Below are positions 19,127-26,902 of a DNA stretch of 64,000 nucleotides, in pieces. Under the pieces are notes generated by a model that was not told the DNA's origin, ran no database searches, and saw only the letters and a list, made by a program, of their open reading frames with translations. The DNA lies in assembly GCF_000384035.1 (NCBI RefSeq), contig NZ_KB913024.1, forward strand, positions 3,125,228-3,189,227, in the 5' to 3' direction. The DNA comes from Actinopolyspora mortivallis DSM 44261. Its GTDB lineage: Bacteria > Actinomycetota > Actinomycetes > Mycobacteriales > Pseudonocardiaceae. Made by a program: the position numbers and the translations under genes. Position 1 is the first letter of the stretch. Every line of letters begins with the position of its first letter.

Positions 19127-19729
19127 TCACACCGCCATCGCCGGTACCGGCCAGCGACGGACCCGCGCGGGGGCCCACCACTCCAGGGAGCCCAGCCGCA
19201 CGAGGAGCCCACCGGCCGCGAACCGCTCCCGCGCCTCGGAAGCGACCCCGCTCGGGGCGGCTCCGTCCGCCAGCAGGCGCGCCGCACGGACGAGCTCCGG
19301 ATCACTCACCGTGTAGCATTCCATGGCCGCGCCCCTCCTGTCCCGGATCTGGAGGAAACCCGGTCCCTCCCGCTGGACGCATCGACACGGGAACCAGGAC
19401 TCGGCCCAGGTGGTGACGTCCACCCGGACCGCCCCCGAGGCCCGCTGCGGCGGAGGAAGATGGGACAGCACCGTCCAGTCGAAACCCGTCTCCTCGACGC
19501 GCAGTTCCCACCGGCAGGAGACCCCCCAGGCGCCGAGTTCACGGAGCAGCGTCAGCGGAGCGGGATCGGCTCCCCCGCCGAGACGGACGGGATCCCGGAC
19601 GACCACACCGCGCACCCCCGCCCCGAACAACTCGGCGGCCTGGGTGACCGGATCGCTGCCCACCACCTCGGTACCGAGCGACCTGACGGCCACCGAGGAA
19701 CTCGCGGACTCGCGCAGCAGAACCCTCAC
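19127..19729 (-). CDS. DUF5825-like partner of the radical SAM RiPP enzyme
   Basis: A 200-residue soluble protein that I relate to DUF5825, a family found beside RiPP-maturation radical SAM C-methyltransferases in actinomycetes. The assignment rests on context and general layout: a Rossmann-like N-terminal half ('LFGAGVRGVVVRDPV'), a central 'WELRVEETGFDW' and a C-terminal 'GPGFLQIRDRR' strand-rich part. The GTG at 19729 is preferred because GGAGG sits 6 nt upstream; the earlier GTG at 19735 touches that ribosome site directly. It lies 25 bp after the radical SAM gene. The role may be precursor binding or enzyme partnering, but no function is known from sequence. Confidence 0.65.
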   Translation of the reverse strand: MRVLLRESASSSVAVRSLGTEVVGSDPVTQAAELFGAGVRGVVVRDPVRLGGGADPAPLTLLRELGAWGVSCRWELRVEETGFDWTVLSHLPPPQRASGAVRVDVTTWAESWFPCRCVQREGPGFLQIRDRRGAAMECYTVSDPELVRAARLLADGAAPSGVASEARERFAAGGLLVRLGSLEWWAPARVRRWPVPAMAV

Positions 19730-19754
19730 GTACACCCTCCGGGAAGTCGGCGGA

Positions 19755-21590
19755 TCAGCGAAGCTGAAGCAGTTCCTGGTTGTTGTCCTCGGCGACCACG
19801 TGCACGTACTCGCCGGACTCGGTGAACACGAGCCCGGAGGCCGCCCATTCGTCGAGCTTGGTGGTCAACTTCGCGTCCTGCCCGAAACGGCGTCTCAGGT
19901 AGTCCGTCGAACGCGGACGGGCGAGGGTGCGGAAGAGCTCCGTCTCGAAGGAGCCCGTGAGCACCAGCTCCGTCTCGGGGAAACCGGGCCGGTCACCGAG
20001 GACCACGATCTCCTCGCCCGAGTCCACGTACTTCAGCCAGCTGCGCGAGTGGGCCCGCGACCACTCCCGCACCGCGTGCAGCAGCTCCCGCTCCACCTGT
20101 CCGCCGATGCCCGCCGGAGGTGTCTCGAACAGGTAGGCGAGTTCGGCCAGCTCCTCCGGGGGCAGGTCGTAGGTGATGGCGTACTGCTCGTCTGGGGAGC
20201 GTTCCGGGAACCCCAGCTCGGGAACGTTGAAGTACGGGCTGAACCTCTCCAGGGCTATGCGGCTCGCGCCGTCCATGGGGGGCAGGTGGGCCAGGGCGGG
20301 GAACTGGCTCAACAGCGGAAGGTAGTCCTCCTCCTTCTCGCCGGGGAACCCGTACAGGAAGTTCCACATCACCGTCAGCCCCAACGAGCGGGCGTCGCGC
20401 AGCATCCGCACGTTCTGACAGCCGCCCACGCCCTTCTTCATGATGTCCAGCACGCGCGAGCTCAGGTTCTCGATGCCCGGCTGTACCTGTACCACCCCGG
20501 CGCGTACGAGTTCCCGCAGCTGCTCGTAACGCATGTTGGACTTGATCTCGCACTGGATCCTGAAGTCGTGTCCCGAGTCGGCGATCCAGGGCAGCAGTGT
20601 GCGCAGGTACTCCATGTCCAGGATGTTGTCCACCAGGTACACGTCCAGCATCCGGTGTCGTCCGGCCAGCGTGACCAGTTCCTCGTGGAAACGTTCCGGG
20701 CTCTTGCTGCGGAAGGTCATGAACGAACCGTTCAGCCCGCAGAACGTGCAGTGGTGTTTCTCGCCCCACCAGCACCCCCGGGCCCCCTCCAGGACGAGTT
20801 TCGGTTCCACCCACGCCGAGGCCGCGCTGCGCTCGAAGCGTTCCGGATATCCGTCGAAGTCGGGGGCCACGATCCGGGAGGGGTCCAGCGGGGTGGCGGT
20901 CATGGGGTTGACGACCGGCTGTCCCGAGTCGTCACGCCAGCACAGTCCCGGCACTCCGGACAGTTCCTCCGCCTGGTCCATCCGTTCGAGCAGGCCGGGG
21001 AAGGCGACCTCCCCCTCCCCACGAACCACGTAGTCGACACACCGGAAGTTGCGGTGCCAGGCGGCGCCCTGCGCTCCGTCGCAGTTCGCCCCGCCCAGCA
21101 CGACCCGCACGTCGGGGCGCAGTCTGCGCAGTTCCGCCGCCAGGGCCAGCGAGGCGGTGTTCTGCTGGAACGTGGTGGTGAACCCGACGATCCGACCACA
21201 CGTGCGGGCCAGCTCGGCGGCGTACTCCCCGATCCACTCGGCCGCGCCGGGTTGGAGACGTTCGCACAGATCCAGCCGTTCCGCGGGCAGTTCCGGGGAG
21301 CGACGTCGCCGGAACTCGGCCACGCGCCAGCTCGTGTGCCCGTACAGCGCGGCGGAGAAGACCCAGTCCCCACAGCCCTGGAAGTAGGACTCCAGGGAGA
21401 AGAAGTCGTAGTCGTGTACCCCCAGCCCCATGCGCTCGTGCAGCCAGTCGAAGAAGTCCAGGTTCGCGTTCAGCACCCGCACGGAGTACGGACCGTCCGG
21501 GGTGGACTCCACAGCGGACTTGAGGATCCCGCAGGCCAGCGAAGGATACTCCAGGGAGGCCCACGGCATGTTGACCAGCGTGATTTCCAC
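19755..21590 (-). CDS. RiPP-maturation B12-binding radical SAM C-methyltransferase
   Basis: A 611-residue enzyme with an N-terminal cobalamin-binding Rossmann domain (residues about 1-215, including 'VVLGGANCDGAQG') and a radical SAM core. The iron-sulfur ligands form the unusual spacing Cys273-x7-Cys281-x2-Cys284 ('CWWGEKHHCTFCG'), which marks the family that methylates unactivated carbons in ribosomal peptides. 'YLVDNILDM' and 'EIKSNMRYEQ' belong to the barrel, and the last 100 residues form a winged-helix-like end. The GTG at 21590 has GGGAG 6 nt upstream. An ATG at 21656, overlapping the stop of the small upstream frame, would add 22 residues encoded by a hairpin and is less likely. It needs SAM, cobalamin and a 4Fe-4S cluster. 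Confidence 0.88.
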   Translation of the reverse strand: MEITLVNMPWASLEYPSLACGILKSAVESTPDGPYSVRVLNANLDFFDWLHERMGLGVHDYDFFSLESYFQGCGDWVFSAALYGHTSWRVAEFRRRRSPELPAERLDLCERLQPGAAEWIGEYAAELARTCGRIVGFTTTFQQNTASLALAAELRRLRPDVRVVLGGANCDGAQGAAWHRNFRCVDYVVRGEGEVAFPGLLERMDQAEELSGVPGLCWRDDSGQPVVNPMTATPLDPSRIVAPDFDGYPERFERSAASAWVEPKLVLEGARGCWWGEKHHCTFCGLNGSFMTFRSKSPERFHEELVTLAGRHRMLDVYLVDNILDMEYLRTLLPWIADSGHDFRIQCEIKSNMRYEQLRELVRAGVVQVQPGIENLSSRVLDIMKKGVGGCQNVRMLRDARSLGLTVMWNFLYGFPGEKEEDYLPLLSQFPALAHLPPMDGASRIALERFSPYFNVPELGFPERSPDEQYAITYDLPPEELAELAYLFETPPAGIGGQVERELLHAVREWSRAHSRSWLKYVDSGEEIVVLGDRPGFPETELVLTGSFETELFRTLARPRSTDYLRRRFGQDAKLTTKLDEWAASGLVFTESGEYVHVVAEDNNQELLQLR

Positions 21591-21616
21591 CGTCGTCTCC
21601 CGGTTCGAAGAGGTGG

Positions 21617-21646
21617 GCGGATGGGGCGGGCTCCCGCCCCATCCGC
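21617..21646 (-). terminator. Perfect hairpin between candidate precursor and radical SAM gene
   Basis: Two 14-nt arms (21617-21630 and 21633-21646) pair perfectly around a 2-nt centre and contain only G/C-rich pairs. No T-run follows on the minus strand. It lies 6 nt after the stop of the 26-codon frame. A stem of this kind between precursor and enzyme genes can stabilise or attenuate the transcript so that peptide is made in excess. Confidence 0.75.
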
Positions 21647-21652
21647 GCGGAC

Positions 21653-21733
21653 TCATGCCAGCGAGATCCGCACGCCGACGGGTCCGTTCCCTCCGGAACC
21701 GTCCGGATTGTTGTGCACGGTCTTCGTCTCCAC
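21653..21733 (-). CDS. Candidate RiPP precursor peptide (26 residues)
   Basis: A short frame starting with GTG at 21733 and ending with TGA at 21653. The ribosome site is excellent (GGAGG at the proper distance). The peptide starts METKTVHNNPDG, continues SGGNGPVG and ends VRISLA. It lies just ahead of the radical SAM C-methyltransferase, separated by a perfect hairpin, in the position where this enzyme family usually has its substrate gene. There are no Cys, Ser/Thr-rich or repeat cores, so modification at Val, Ile, Leu or Pro carbons would fit a methyltransferase. No export signal is seen. Small size and lack of a known family keep this a prediction. Confidence 0.6.
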   Translation of the reverse strand: METKTVHNNPDGSGGNGPVGVRISLA

Positions 21734-22248
21734 GGAAATCCACCTCCCTCCGGGACACGCGTACGGGGAAACGGTGAGAACCGAAAAACCCCCGAGTCGA
21801 AACGATTCGACCGAAACGATCCTGCTCGTTCCCTGCCGGAACGAGGTTCAGCACCGGACACTAACCAAGGAAACCGGGATTCGTTCTGATCCGTTAGCAG
21901 GAAATTTCCGGGCACACCGTTGCCCCGTTCGTGCCATCTCCGCTACCGGACGTCGACGGATGCGGCGCGAGCGTCGCGGCCCGTAGCTTCCCCGAGCCGT
22001 CGGGCGAGGACCGCGCGGGGTGCTGTGGCCCCGGATGCGCGCACCGGACAAACGCGGAGGAAACGAACACCGCAAAACACGAAAAGTGACGAAGAAAAAG
22101 CGTTCCGTGTCCACTATGGAACGCGTTTCCCCCGGAGCCCCGCGTTCCGAGAACGCGATCTCGACGTGGTTCGTGACCTCGTCCCCTCCCCGGCGACCCG
22201 GACCGGGGCGTGCGCCACGGAAAACCGACTGCCGAGTTCCCGCGGCTC
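21734..22248. other. Intergenic region upstream of the RiPP locus
   Basis: About 515 bp. It must contain the promoter for the precursor and its operon, possibly within the A-rich stretch near 21760-21880. A minus-strand terminator for the glycosyltransferase gene lies within it and is listed separately. No further gene of recognisable family is seen in either direction. Confidence 0.45.
22095..22124 (-). terminator. Rho-independent terminator after the glycosyltransferase gene
   Basis: Arms GCGTTCC (22100-22106) and GGAACGC (22118-22124) with an 11-nt loop. On the minus strand the stem is followed by TTTTT (22099-22095). It separates the glycosyltransferase transcript from the RiPP operon. 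Confidence 0.75.
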
Positions 22249-23430
22249 TCAGAACCGGGCCGCTCGGCCCTTCCAGCTCGTCGCGCCCCGGGCCACTTCC
22301 ACGGCACCGTGCAGCAACACACCGCCGAACACGGCGTTGGTGAACGGGGCGAGCGGAGCCAGCACCGGGTTGGCGTGCATCACCCGCGCCGTACGCAGGT
22401 GGGCGAGACTCTGGGCGCCCCAGCCGATCGCCCCCAGCGCGATCCGGGTGGGGTCTCCGCCCCGCAGTCCCGACACCAGCACCGCGGGGGAGGCCAGACA
22501 GAGGGCGATCTGTCCGAGACCGGCCCCGAGCAGCAGGGGCAACGAACCGTGGGTGCCCGCGACGAAGCTCTTGCGGAAGGAGTCCCATCCCTGTCGGAAG
22601 GGGTCCATCCCGCTGGTGGTCACGTACGAGAGCCCCTCGACGACCCTGGTGATCCCGCCGTGGTCACGCACGGCCGTGGCGATGGCGATGTCCTCGTTGC
22701 GCCTTCCGGACAACGCCTCCCATCCGCCGATCTTCTCGTAGTGCGAGCGGCGCATCAGGATGCAGTGTCCGATGGCGAAGGCCTTGCCGCCCCGCCCCAT
22801 GGGGTCGGCGTTCTCCCCGATCATCTGCAGTCCCGCCGGCATCAGCACCGGCCAGCTCGCCGAGCTGTTCTCGGGCGGCCCTCCGGGTGTGGACACCAGG
22901 TCGGCCTCGGCCTCCTCGGCGGTGCCGAGCAGCCTTCCCAGCAGCTCCGGAGCGAGTACGGTGTCGGCGTCGACGAACAGCAGCCACTCGCCCGCCTCGG
23001 GCTCTCCGGCCGCCTCCACCCCGATGTGCATCGCGTGGACCTTGCCGCTCCACCCGGCCGGCGGGCCGTCACTGCGCACCACCCGCACCCGCGGGTCCTC
23101 GGCGGCGTGCCGCTCGGCTATCTCGCCGGTGCGGTCGGTGGATCCGTCGTCGACGACCACCACCCGCAGGGCGGGGGAACCGTTGCCCCGCACGGAGCCG
23201 TAGGTCTGCCCCCGGATGCCCCGCAGGCAGTCGTCCAGTACCGCTTCCTCGTTGCGGGCGGGTACCACCACGGTGACGGTCGGGGGGAGCACGGTCTCCG
23301 ACGGCTCCTGCCCCAACGGCAGGATGGAACGCGCCTTCCGCAGGGTGCGCACACTGCGGTAGACGGTCCCTCCGACTATCGCGGCGAGGGCGGTCGCGCG
23401 GAGGATGTTGTGTCGTGATAGCACACGCAC
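22249..23430 (-). CDS. Family 2 glycosyltransferase, membrane-associated
   Basis: A 393-residue GT2 enzyme of the CrtQ/HpnB-like group. An N-terminal hydrophobic anchor is followed by the GT-A core: 'TVTVVVPARNEEAVLDDCL', 'VVVVDDGSTDRTGEI' and the DxD motif in 'LLFVDADTVL'. A 'GRRNEDIAIATAV' segment carries the catalytic ED pair, and at least two hydrophobic helices form the C-terminal part. The acceptor is probably a lipid or carotenoid-like compound; this is a family-level guess. The GTG at 23430 removes an arginine/proline-rich stretch that looks untranslated, but a later GTG at 23424 is equally possible. It has its own terminator and is not part of the RiPP operon. Confidence 0.8.
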   Translation of the reverse strand: MRVLSRHNILRATALAAIVGGTVYRSVRTLRKARSILPLGQEPSETVLPPTVTVVVPARNEEAVLDDCLRGIRGQTYGSVRGNGSPALRVVVVDDGSTDRTGEIAERHAAEDPRVRVVRSDGPPAGWSGKVHAMHIGVEAAGEPEAGEWLLFVDADTVLAPELLGRLLGTAEEAEADLVSTPGGPPENSSASWPVLMPAGLQMIGENADPMGRGGKAFAIGHCILMRRSHYEKIGGWEALSGRRNEDIAIATAVRDHGGITRVVEGLSYVTTSGMDPFRQGWDSFRKSFVAGTHGSLPLLLGAGLGQIALCLASPAVLVSGLRGGDPTRIALGAIGWGAQSLAHLRTARVMHANPVLAPLAPFTNAVFGGVLLHGAVEVARGATSWKGRAARF

Positions 23431-23539
23431 AGCTTGACATGAGGCAGGCGAAACGGACGCCACCGGCAACGCGAAGCGCGGGTCAACAGCGTCCCTACAC
23501 CGAGTGAGTTCCGTGCGAGACGTCCTGTCGACAGGGGAA

Positions 23540-23574
23540 AGCCCCCGGCACGGAGGGACGATGTGCCGGGGGCT
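23540..23574. terminator. Terminator-like inverted repeat after the chitinase gene
   Basis: A 12-bp perfect stem (23540-23551 with 23563-23574) around an 11-nt loop. On the minus strand it is followed by TTCCCC, so the T-run is weak. It lies about 40 nt after the chitinase stop and should end that transcript. Confidence 0.7.
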
Positions 23575-23615
23575 CGACGCGGATCCCGCCACGGTGGGAG
23601 TCCGCGCGTGCGGGG

Positions 23616-25004
23616 TCAGTTCAGGTTGCGGTCTATGGCGGTCATGAGCTCACCGTCCGGGGTGTCCCCGTCCAGTGACCAGATCATGGCTCCGCCGAGA
23701 CTATGGTCGTTGACGTAGTCCATCTTGCGCGCGATCTCGACCGGGTCGTCGAAGGTCCAGAAGGTGTTGCCGTCGAACAGCCAGGCGAATCCGGCCTGTT
23801 CGTCCCGGTGCAGGGTGTAGCGGTCCCGCTGCTGCTTGAGGGCCTTGTAGTCCTCGTAGCCGTCCTCGTAGGTGGCCGGGGCCGGGCCGGTCGAGGGCTG
23901 GAAGAGGCCGTTGTCGCGGTCCGGGACACCGGTCCAGCCGCGCCCGTAGAAGGGCACTCCGAGCACCAGTTCGTCGGCCGGGGCACCTCGCGCCAGGTAG
24001 GTGTCCATGGTCTGGTCGATACTGAATTTCTCCGGTGAGGGGTCACCCTGCGGGCTGTACAGCGCGGACTGGTGGTTGGTGGTCTCCTCGTAGGCGCCGT
24101 GCAGGTCGTAGCCCTGCACGGTGGCGAAGGTCAGCGAGTCGAAGACCTTGTTCACCTCGAAGCCCGCGTCGATCTTGGCGGGGGAGGCGGGCAGGAAGGC
24201 CGTCAGGTCGTACTCGCGTCCGGTCTCGGCCTCCAGGTCGTCGAGCTGGGCGCGCCACTCGCGCAGCAGCGCGGTGTAGTTCTCCTTGTCGGCGGGGTCC
24301 ACGACGTTTCCGGGACCGCCCTCGGAGGCGGGCCACTCCCAGTCGATGTCCACCCCGTCGAAGATGCCCTCGGCGACGCCCTCCCCGCCCTGGGGAGCTC
24401 CTCCGATCTTGGGCAGGTTGCCGCGCAGCCACATGTCGATGCAGGACTCCACGTGCTGGGCACGGGACTGCGGGGTGGCCGCGGCGGTGTGGAAGTCGTC
24501 GGACCACGACCAGCCGCCGAGGGAGATGTAGACCTTGAGGTGCGGGTACATCTCCTTGAGCTCTCTGAGCTGGTTGAGGTTGCCCGCCAGGGGCTGGTCC
24601 CAGGTGTCACCGACCCCGTCGACGGAGTTCGCCGCGGAGAACCGCTTCTGGTAGTCGGCCCACGCGTCGGCCTCACCCGCCTGGTTTCCGGTGAAGCACT
24701 GCCCGGAGGAGTCCAGGTTGCCGAACGCGTAGTTGATGTGGGTCAGTTTCTCCGCCGTTCCGGAGGTGACCAGGTCCTTGACGTAGAACTGGCGGTCGTA
24801 GATCGACCACTGGGTGAAGTAGCCGACCTTGCGTCCGCCGTCCTCCGCGACGCTCTCCGCCACGGAGCCCTCCGCCGCAGGAACGCCTCGCGCGGGTGCG
24901 GCGCCGTCCGTGGCGGTGGCCGGGGCGGCCAGCAGACCGGTGAACAGCGCCGTTCCGGCGGCCAGGGCCGGTAATCGCCATGTGGAGCGTGGTTTCACAG
25001 CCAT
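23616..25004 (-). CDS. Secreted GH18 chitinase
   Basis: A 462-residue secreted endochitinase that hydrolyses beta-1,4-N-acetylglucosamine chains. A Sec signal peptide covers residues about 1-32 (basic start, 'LPALAAGTALFTGLLAA', Ala-x-Ala site). The catalytic barrel starts near 'KVGYFTQWSIYDRQF' and contains 'SLGGWSWSD' and the GH18 motif 'DGVDIDWEW' with general acid Glu223. An 'YGRGWTGV' segment and the conserved Trp near the end ('GGAMIWSLDGD') complete it. No carbohydrate-binding module is present. The ATG at 25004 has GGGAG six bases upstream. A perfect DasR-type palindrome lies 43 bp upstream, so control by N-acetylglucosamine metabolites is likely. Confidence 0.93.
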   Translation of the reverse strand: MAVKPRSTWRLPALAAGTALFTGLLAAPATATDGAAPARGVPAAEGSVAESVAEDGGRKVGYFTQWSIYDRQFYVKDLVTSGTAEKLTHINYAFGNLDSSGQCFTGNQAGEADAWADYQKRFSAANSVDGVGDTWDQPLAGNLNQLRELKEMYPHLKVYISLGGWSWSDDFHTAAATPQSRAQHVESCIDMWLRGNLPKIGGAPQGGEGVAEGIFDGVDIDWEWPASEGGPGNVVDPADKENYTALLREWRAQLDDLEAETGREYDLTAFLPASPAKIDAGFEVNKVFDSLTFATVQGYDLHGAYEETTNHQSALYSPQGDPSPEKFSIDQTMDTYLARGAPADELVLGVPFYGRGWTGVPDRDNGLFQPSTGPAPATYEDGYEDYKALKQQRDRYTLHRDEQAGFAWLFDGNTFWTFDDPVEIARKMDYVNDHSLGGAMIWSLDGDTPDGELMTAIDRNLN

Positions 25005-25382
25005 CGGGCACTCCCGTTCGGTCGTTGCGGGACGCCCCACAGCGTGTGGTCTAGACCATATTCGGTCAAGGCACGAACCGCTTTCTCACCCGTTCGGCGG
25101 CATCCGACGGAACCATGTCGTCCCGGTTCCGCGGAGAAGAACCGAAACCGCCCCCACACCAGCGGGACGGCACCTACCCTGTACGACAGCCGAGCAACCG
25201 GCCTACCGAGACGAGCGTCACCGATCACGAGAGGACGAGGGACGCCGTGCCATCCTTCCCGTCCCGGCCGGACACCGTGTCCTTCGCCGGCCCCTCCGGG
25301 AAACGCCAGTACCGGCGTCCGGTCCGGCCCCGGAACACCACCGGGCGGGAACACACCCCGAGGCCGGGGACGGCGCCGAGGG
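25005..25382. other. Intergenic region between upp and the chitinase gene
   Basis: A 378-bp region holding the chitinase promoter and the DasR-like site. The stretch 25100-25380 contains plus-strand open frames without family-like features. No terminator for upp stands out. Confidence 0.4.
25045..25060. promoter_or_regulatory. DasR-responsive element (dre) upstream of the chitinase gene
   Basis: The 12-bp palindrome TGGTCTAGACCA (25047-25058) in the context TGTGGTCTAGACCATA is identical in its core to the DasR operator consensus known from Streptomyces chitinase and GlcNAc-uptake promoters. Confidence 0.88.
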
Positions 25383-26006
25383 CTAACGCGGTCCGTACTC
25401 CCGGTCCCCCGCGTCACCGAGACCGGGGACGATGAACCCGGACTCGTTGAGCCTGTCGTCCACACTGGCCGTCACCAGCCGCACCGGCAGCCCGGAGGCG
25501 GACAACCGGTCGATGCCCTCCGGCGCGGCCAGAGTGCATATCGCGGTGACGTCGGTGGCTCCCCGTTGGTGCAGCAGGTTGATCGTGTACACCATCGACC
25601 CCCCGGTGGCCAGCATCGGATCGAGCACCATCACCGGGCAGCCGGACAGGTCGTCGGGCAGGGACTCCAGGTAGGGGGTCGGCCGCAGGGTCCGCTCGTC
25701 CCGGGAGAGACCGATGAACCCCATCCGGGCCTCCGGGATCAGCCGGTGCGCCTGGTCGGCCATCCCCAGCCCGGCCCGCAGCACCGGAACCAGCAGCGGC
25801 GGGCTGGCCAGGCGGTACCCCGTGGTACGCGCGACAGGAGTGTGGATGACCTCCTCGGCCACCTCGGCGTCCCGGACGGCCTCGTAGAGCAGCATCAACG
25901 TGAGCTCCTGCAAGGCCGCGCGGAAGGTCGCGTTGTCGGTCCGCGCGTCCCGCATCGTCGACAGGCGGGCTTTGGCCAGGGGGTGATCGATGACCCGGAC
26001 GTCCAT
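25383..26006 (-). CDS. upp: Uracil phosphoribosyltransferase
   Basis: A 207-residue enzyme that converts uracil and PRPP into UMP in pyrimidine salvage. The PRPP-binding motif is seen as '[14 protein letters not shown]', with '[17 protein letters not shown]' upstream and the uracil-binding C-terminal '[16 protein letters not shown]', all hallmarks of the family. The length is typical (about 208). The ATG at 26006 follows the rsmI stop by only 24 bp on the same strand, so the two may share the rsmI promoter. Confidence 0.96.
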   Translation of the reverse strand: MDVRVIDHPLAKARLSTMRDARTDNATFRAALQELTLMLLYEAVRDAEVAEEVIHTPVARTTGYRLASPPLLVPVLRAGLGMADQAHRLIPEARMGFIGLSRDERTLRPTPYLESLPDDLSGCPVMVLDPMLATGGSMVYTINLLHQRGATDVTAICTLAAPEGIDRLSASGLPVRLVTASVDDRLNESGFIVPGLGDAGDREYGPR

Positions 26007-26030
26007 GGTCGCCCACGATATCGCCTGGTC

Positions 26031-26879
26031 TCAGCCGCGCGCGGTCAGCACCGCCTCGTAGAGCTCCTTCTTGCGCACCCCGGTCAGCTCGGCGACCTCG
26101 GCGACCGCGTCCTTGAGCCGCACCCCCGAGGCGGCGCGCCGTTCCACCTGATCGACCAGCTCGGTCGGATCGGTCGGTCCCGCCCGCTCCGCGCCGGCCA
26201 GCACCACGGTGATCTCCCCCCGCACTCCGGAGGAGGCCCACTCGGCGAGCTCGGCCAGGCTCCCGCGACGAACCTGCTCGTAGGTCTTGGTCAACTCGCG
26301 GCAGATCGCGGCGTCCCGCTCCGCGCCGAGCACCTCGACCGCGTCGTTCAGGGTGGCCACCAGCCGGTGCGGGGCCTCGAAGAACACGCACGTCCGCCGC
26401 TCGGTGACCAGCTCGGCCAGCCACCGTCGGCGCGGCCCCTGCTTGCGGGGCGGGAACCCCTCGAAGCAGAACCGGTCCGAGGGCAGTCCGGACAGGGCCA
26501 GTGCCGTGGTGACCGCGCTCGGTCCCGGCAGGCAGGTCACGTGCAGCCCCTCGGCCGCGCAGGCCGCGACCAGCCGGTACCCGGGGTCGGAGACGCCGGG
26601 CATTCCCGCGTCGGTGACCAGCAGCACCGTGTTCCCACCACGCAGGGCCTCCAGCAGGGCGGGTTCGCGCGCCGCCTCCACCGCGTCGTAGTAACTGAGC
26701 ACCCTGCCCCGTGGGACGACCTCCAGGGCCGTGGCCAGCGCGCGGATCCGCCTGGTGTCCTCGGCGGCCACCACCTCCGCCGTGGCCAGGGCCTCGGCCA
26801 GTCGTGGCGAGGCGTCCCGGGCGTCCCCCAGGGGAGTGGCCGCCAGCAGCAGCGTCCCCGATCCGGATTCGTCAGTCAC
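26031..26879 (-). CDS. rsmI: 16S rRNA (cytidine(1402)-2'-O)-methyltransferase
   Basis: A 282-residue SAM-dependent methyltransferase of the tetrapyrrole-methylase fold that 2'-O-methylates C1402 in 16S rRNA. Motifs visible are 'LLLAATPLGDARDASPRL' at the start, 'AEDTRRIRAL', 'LVTDAGMPGVSDPGYRLV', 'GPSAVTTALALSGLP' and 'GFPPRKQGPRR'. The GTG at 26879 is chosen because a TATGGT -10 box lies 7 nt upstream; an in-frame ATG at 26891 overlaps that box. It is divergent from and closely packed against the mannosyltransferase gene, an order known from mycobacteria and corynebacteria. Confidence 0.92.
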   Translation of the reverse strand: MTDESGSGTLLLAATPLGDARDASPRLAEALATAEVVAAEDTRRIRALATALEVVPRGRVLSYYDAVEAAREPALLEALRGGNTVLLVTDAGMPGVSDPGYRLVAACAAEGLHVTCLPGPSAVTTALALSGLPSDRFCFEGFPPRKQGPRRRWLAELVTERRTCVFFEAPHRLVATLNDAVEVLGAERDAAICRELTKTYEQVRRGSLAELAEWASSGVRGEITVVLAGAERAGPTDPTELVDQVERRAASGVRLKDAVAEVAELTGVRKKELYEAVLTARG

Positions 26880-26886
26880 AGCGACC

Positions 26887-26896
26887 ACCATACGAT
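26887..26896. promoter_or_regulatory. Overlapping divergent -10 boxes for rsmI and the mannosyltransferase gene
   Basis: Minus strand: TATGGT (26892-26887), 7 nt before the rsmI GTG. Plus strand: TACGAT (26891-26896), 6 nt before the GTG at 26903. The two boxes share two bases, so polymerase can hardly sit on both at once. Confidence 0.6.
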
Positions 26897-26902
26897 TTGG
26901 GT

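Noticed and set aside
21590-21656. Longer radical SAM start at the ATG overlapping the precursor stop
   Set aside because: It would translate the perfect hairpin into a Gly/Pro-rich stretch not expected in the family. The GTG at 21590 has its own ribosome site.
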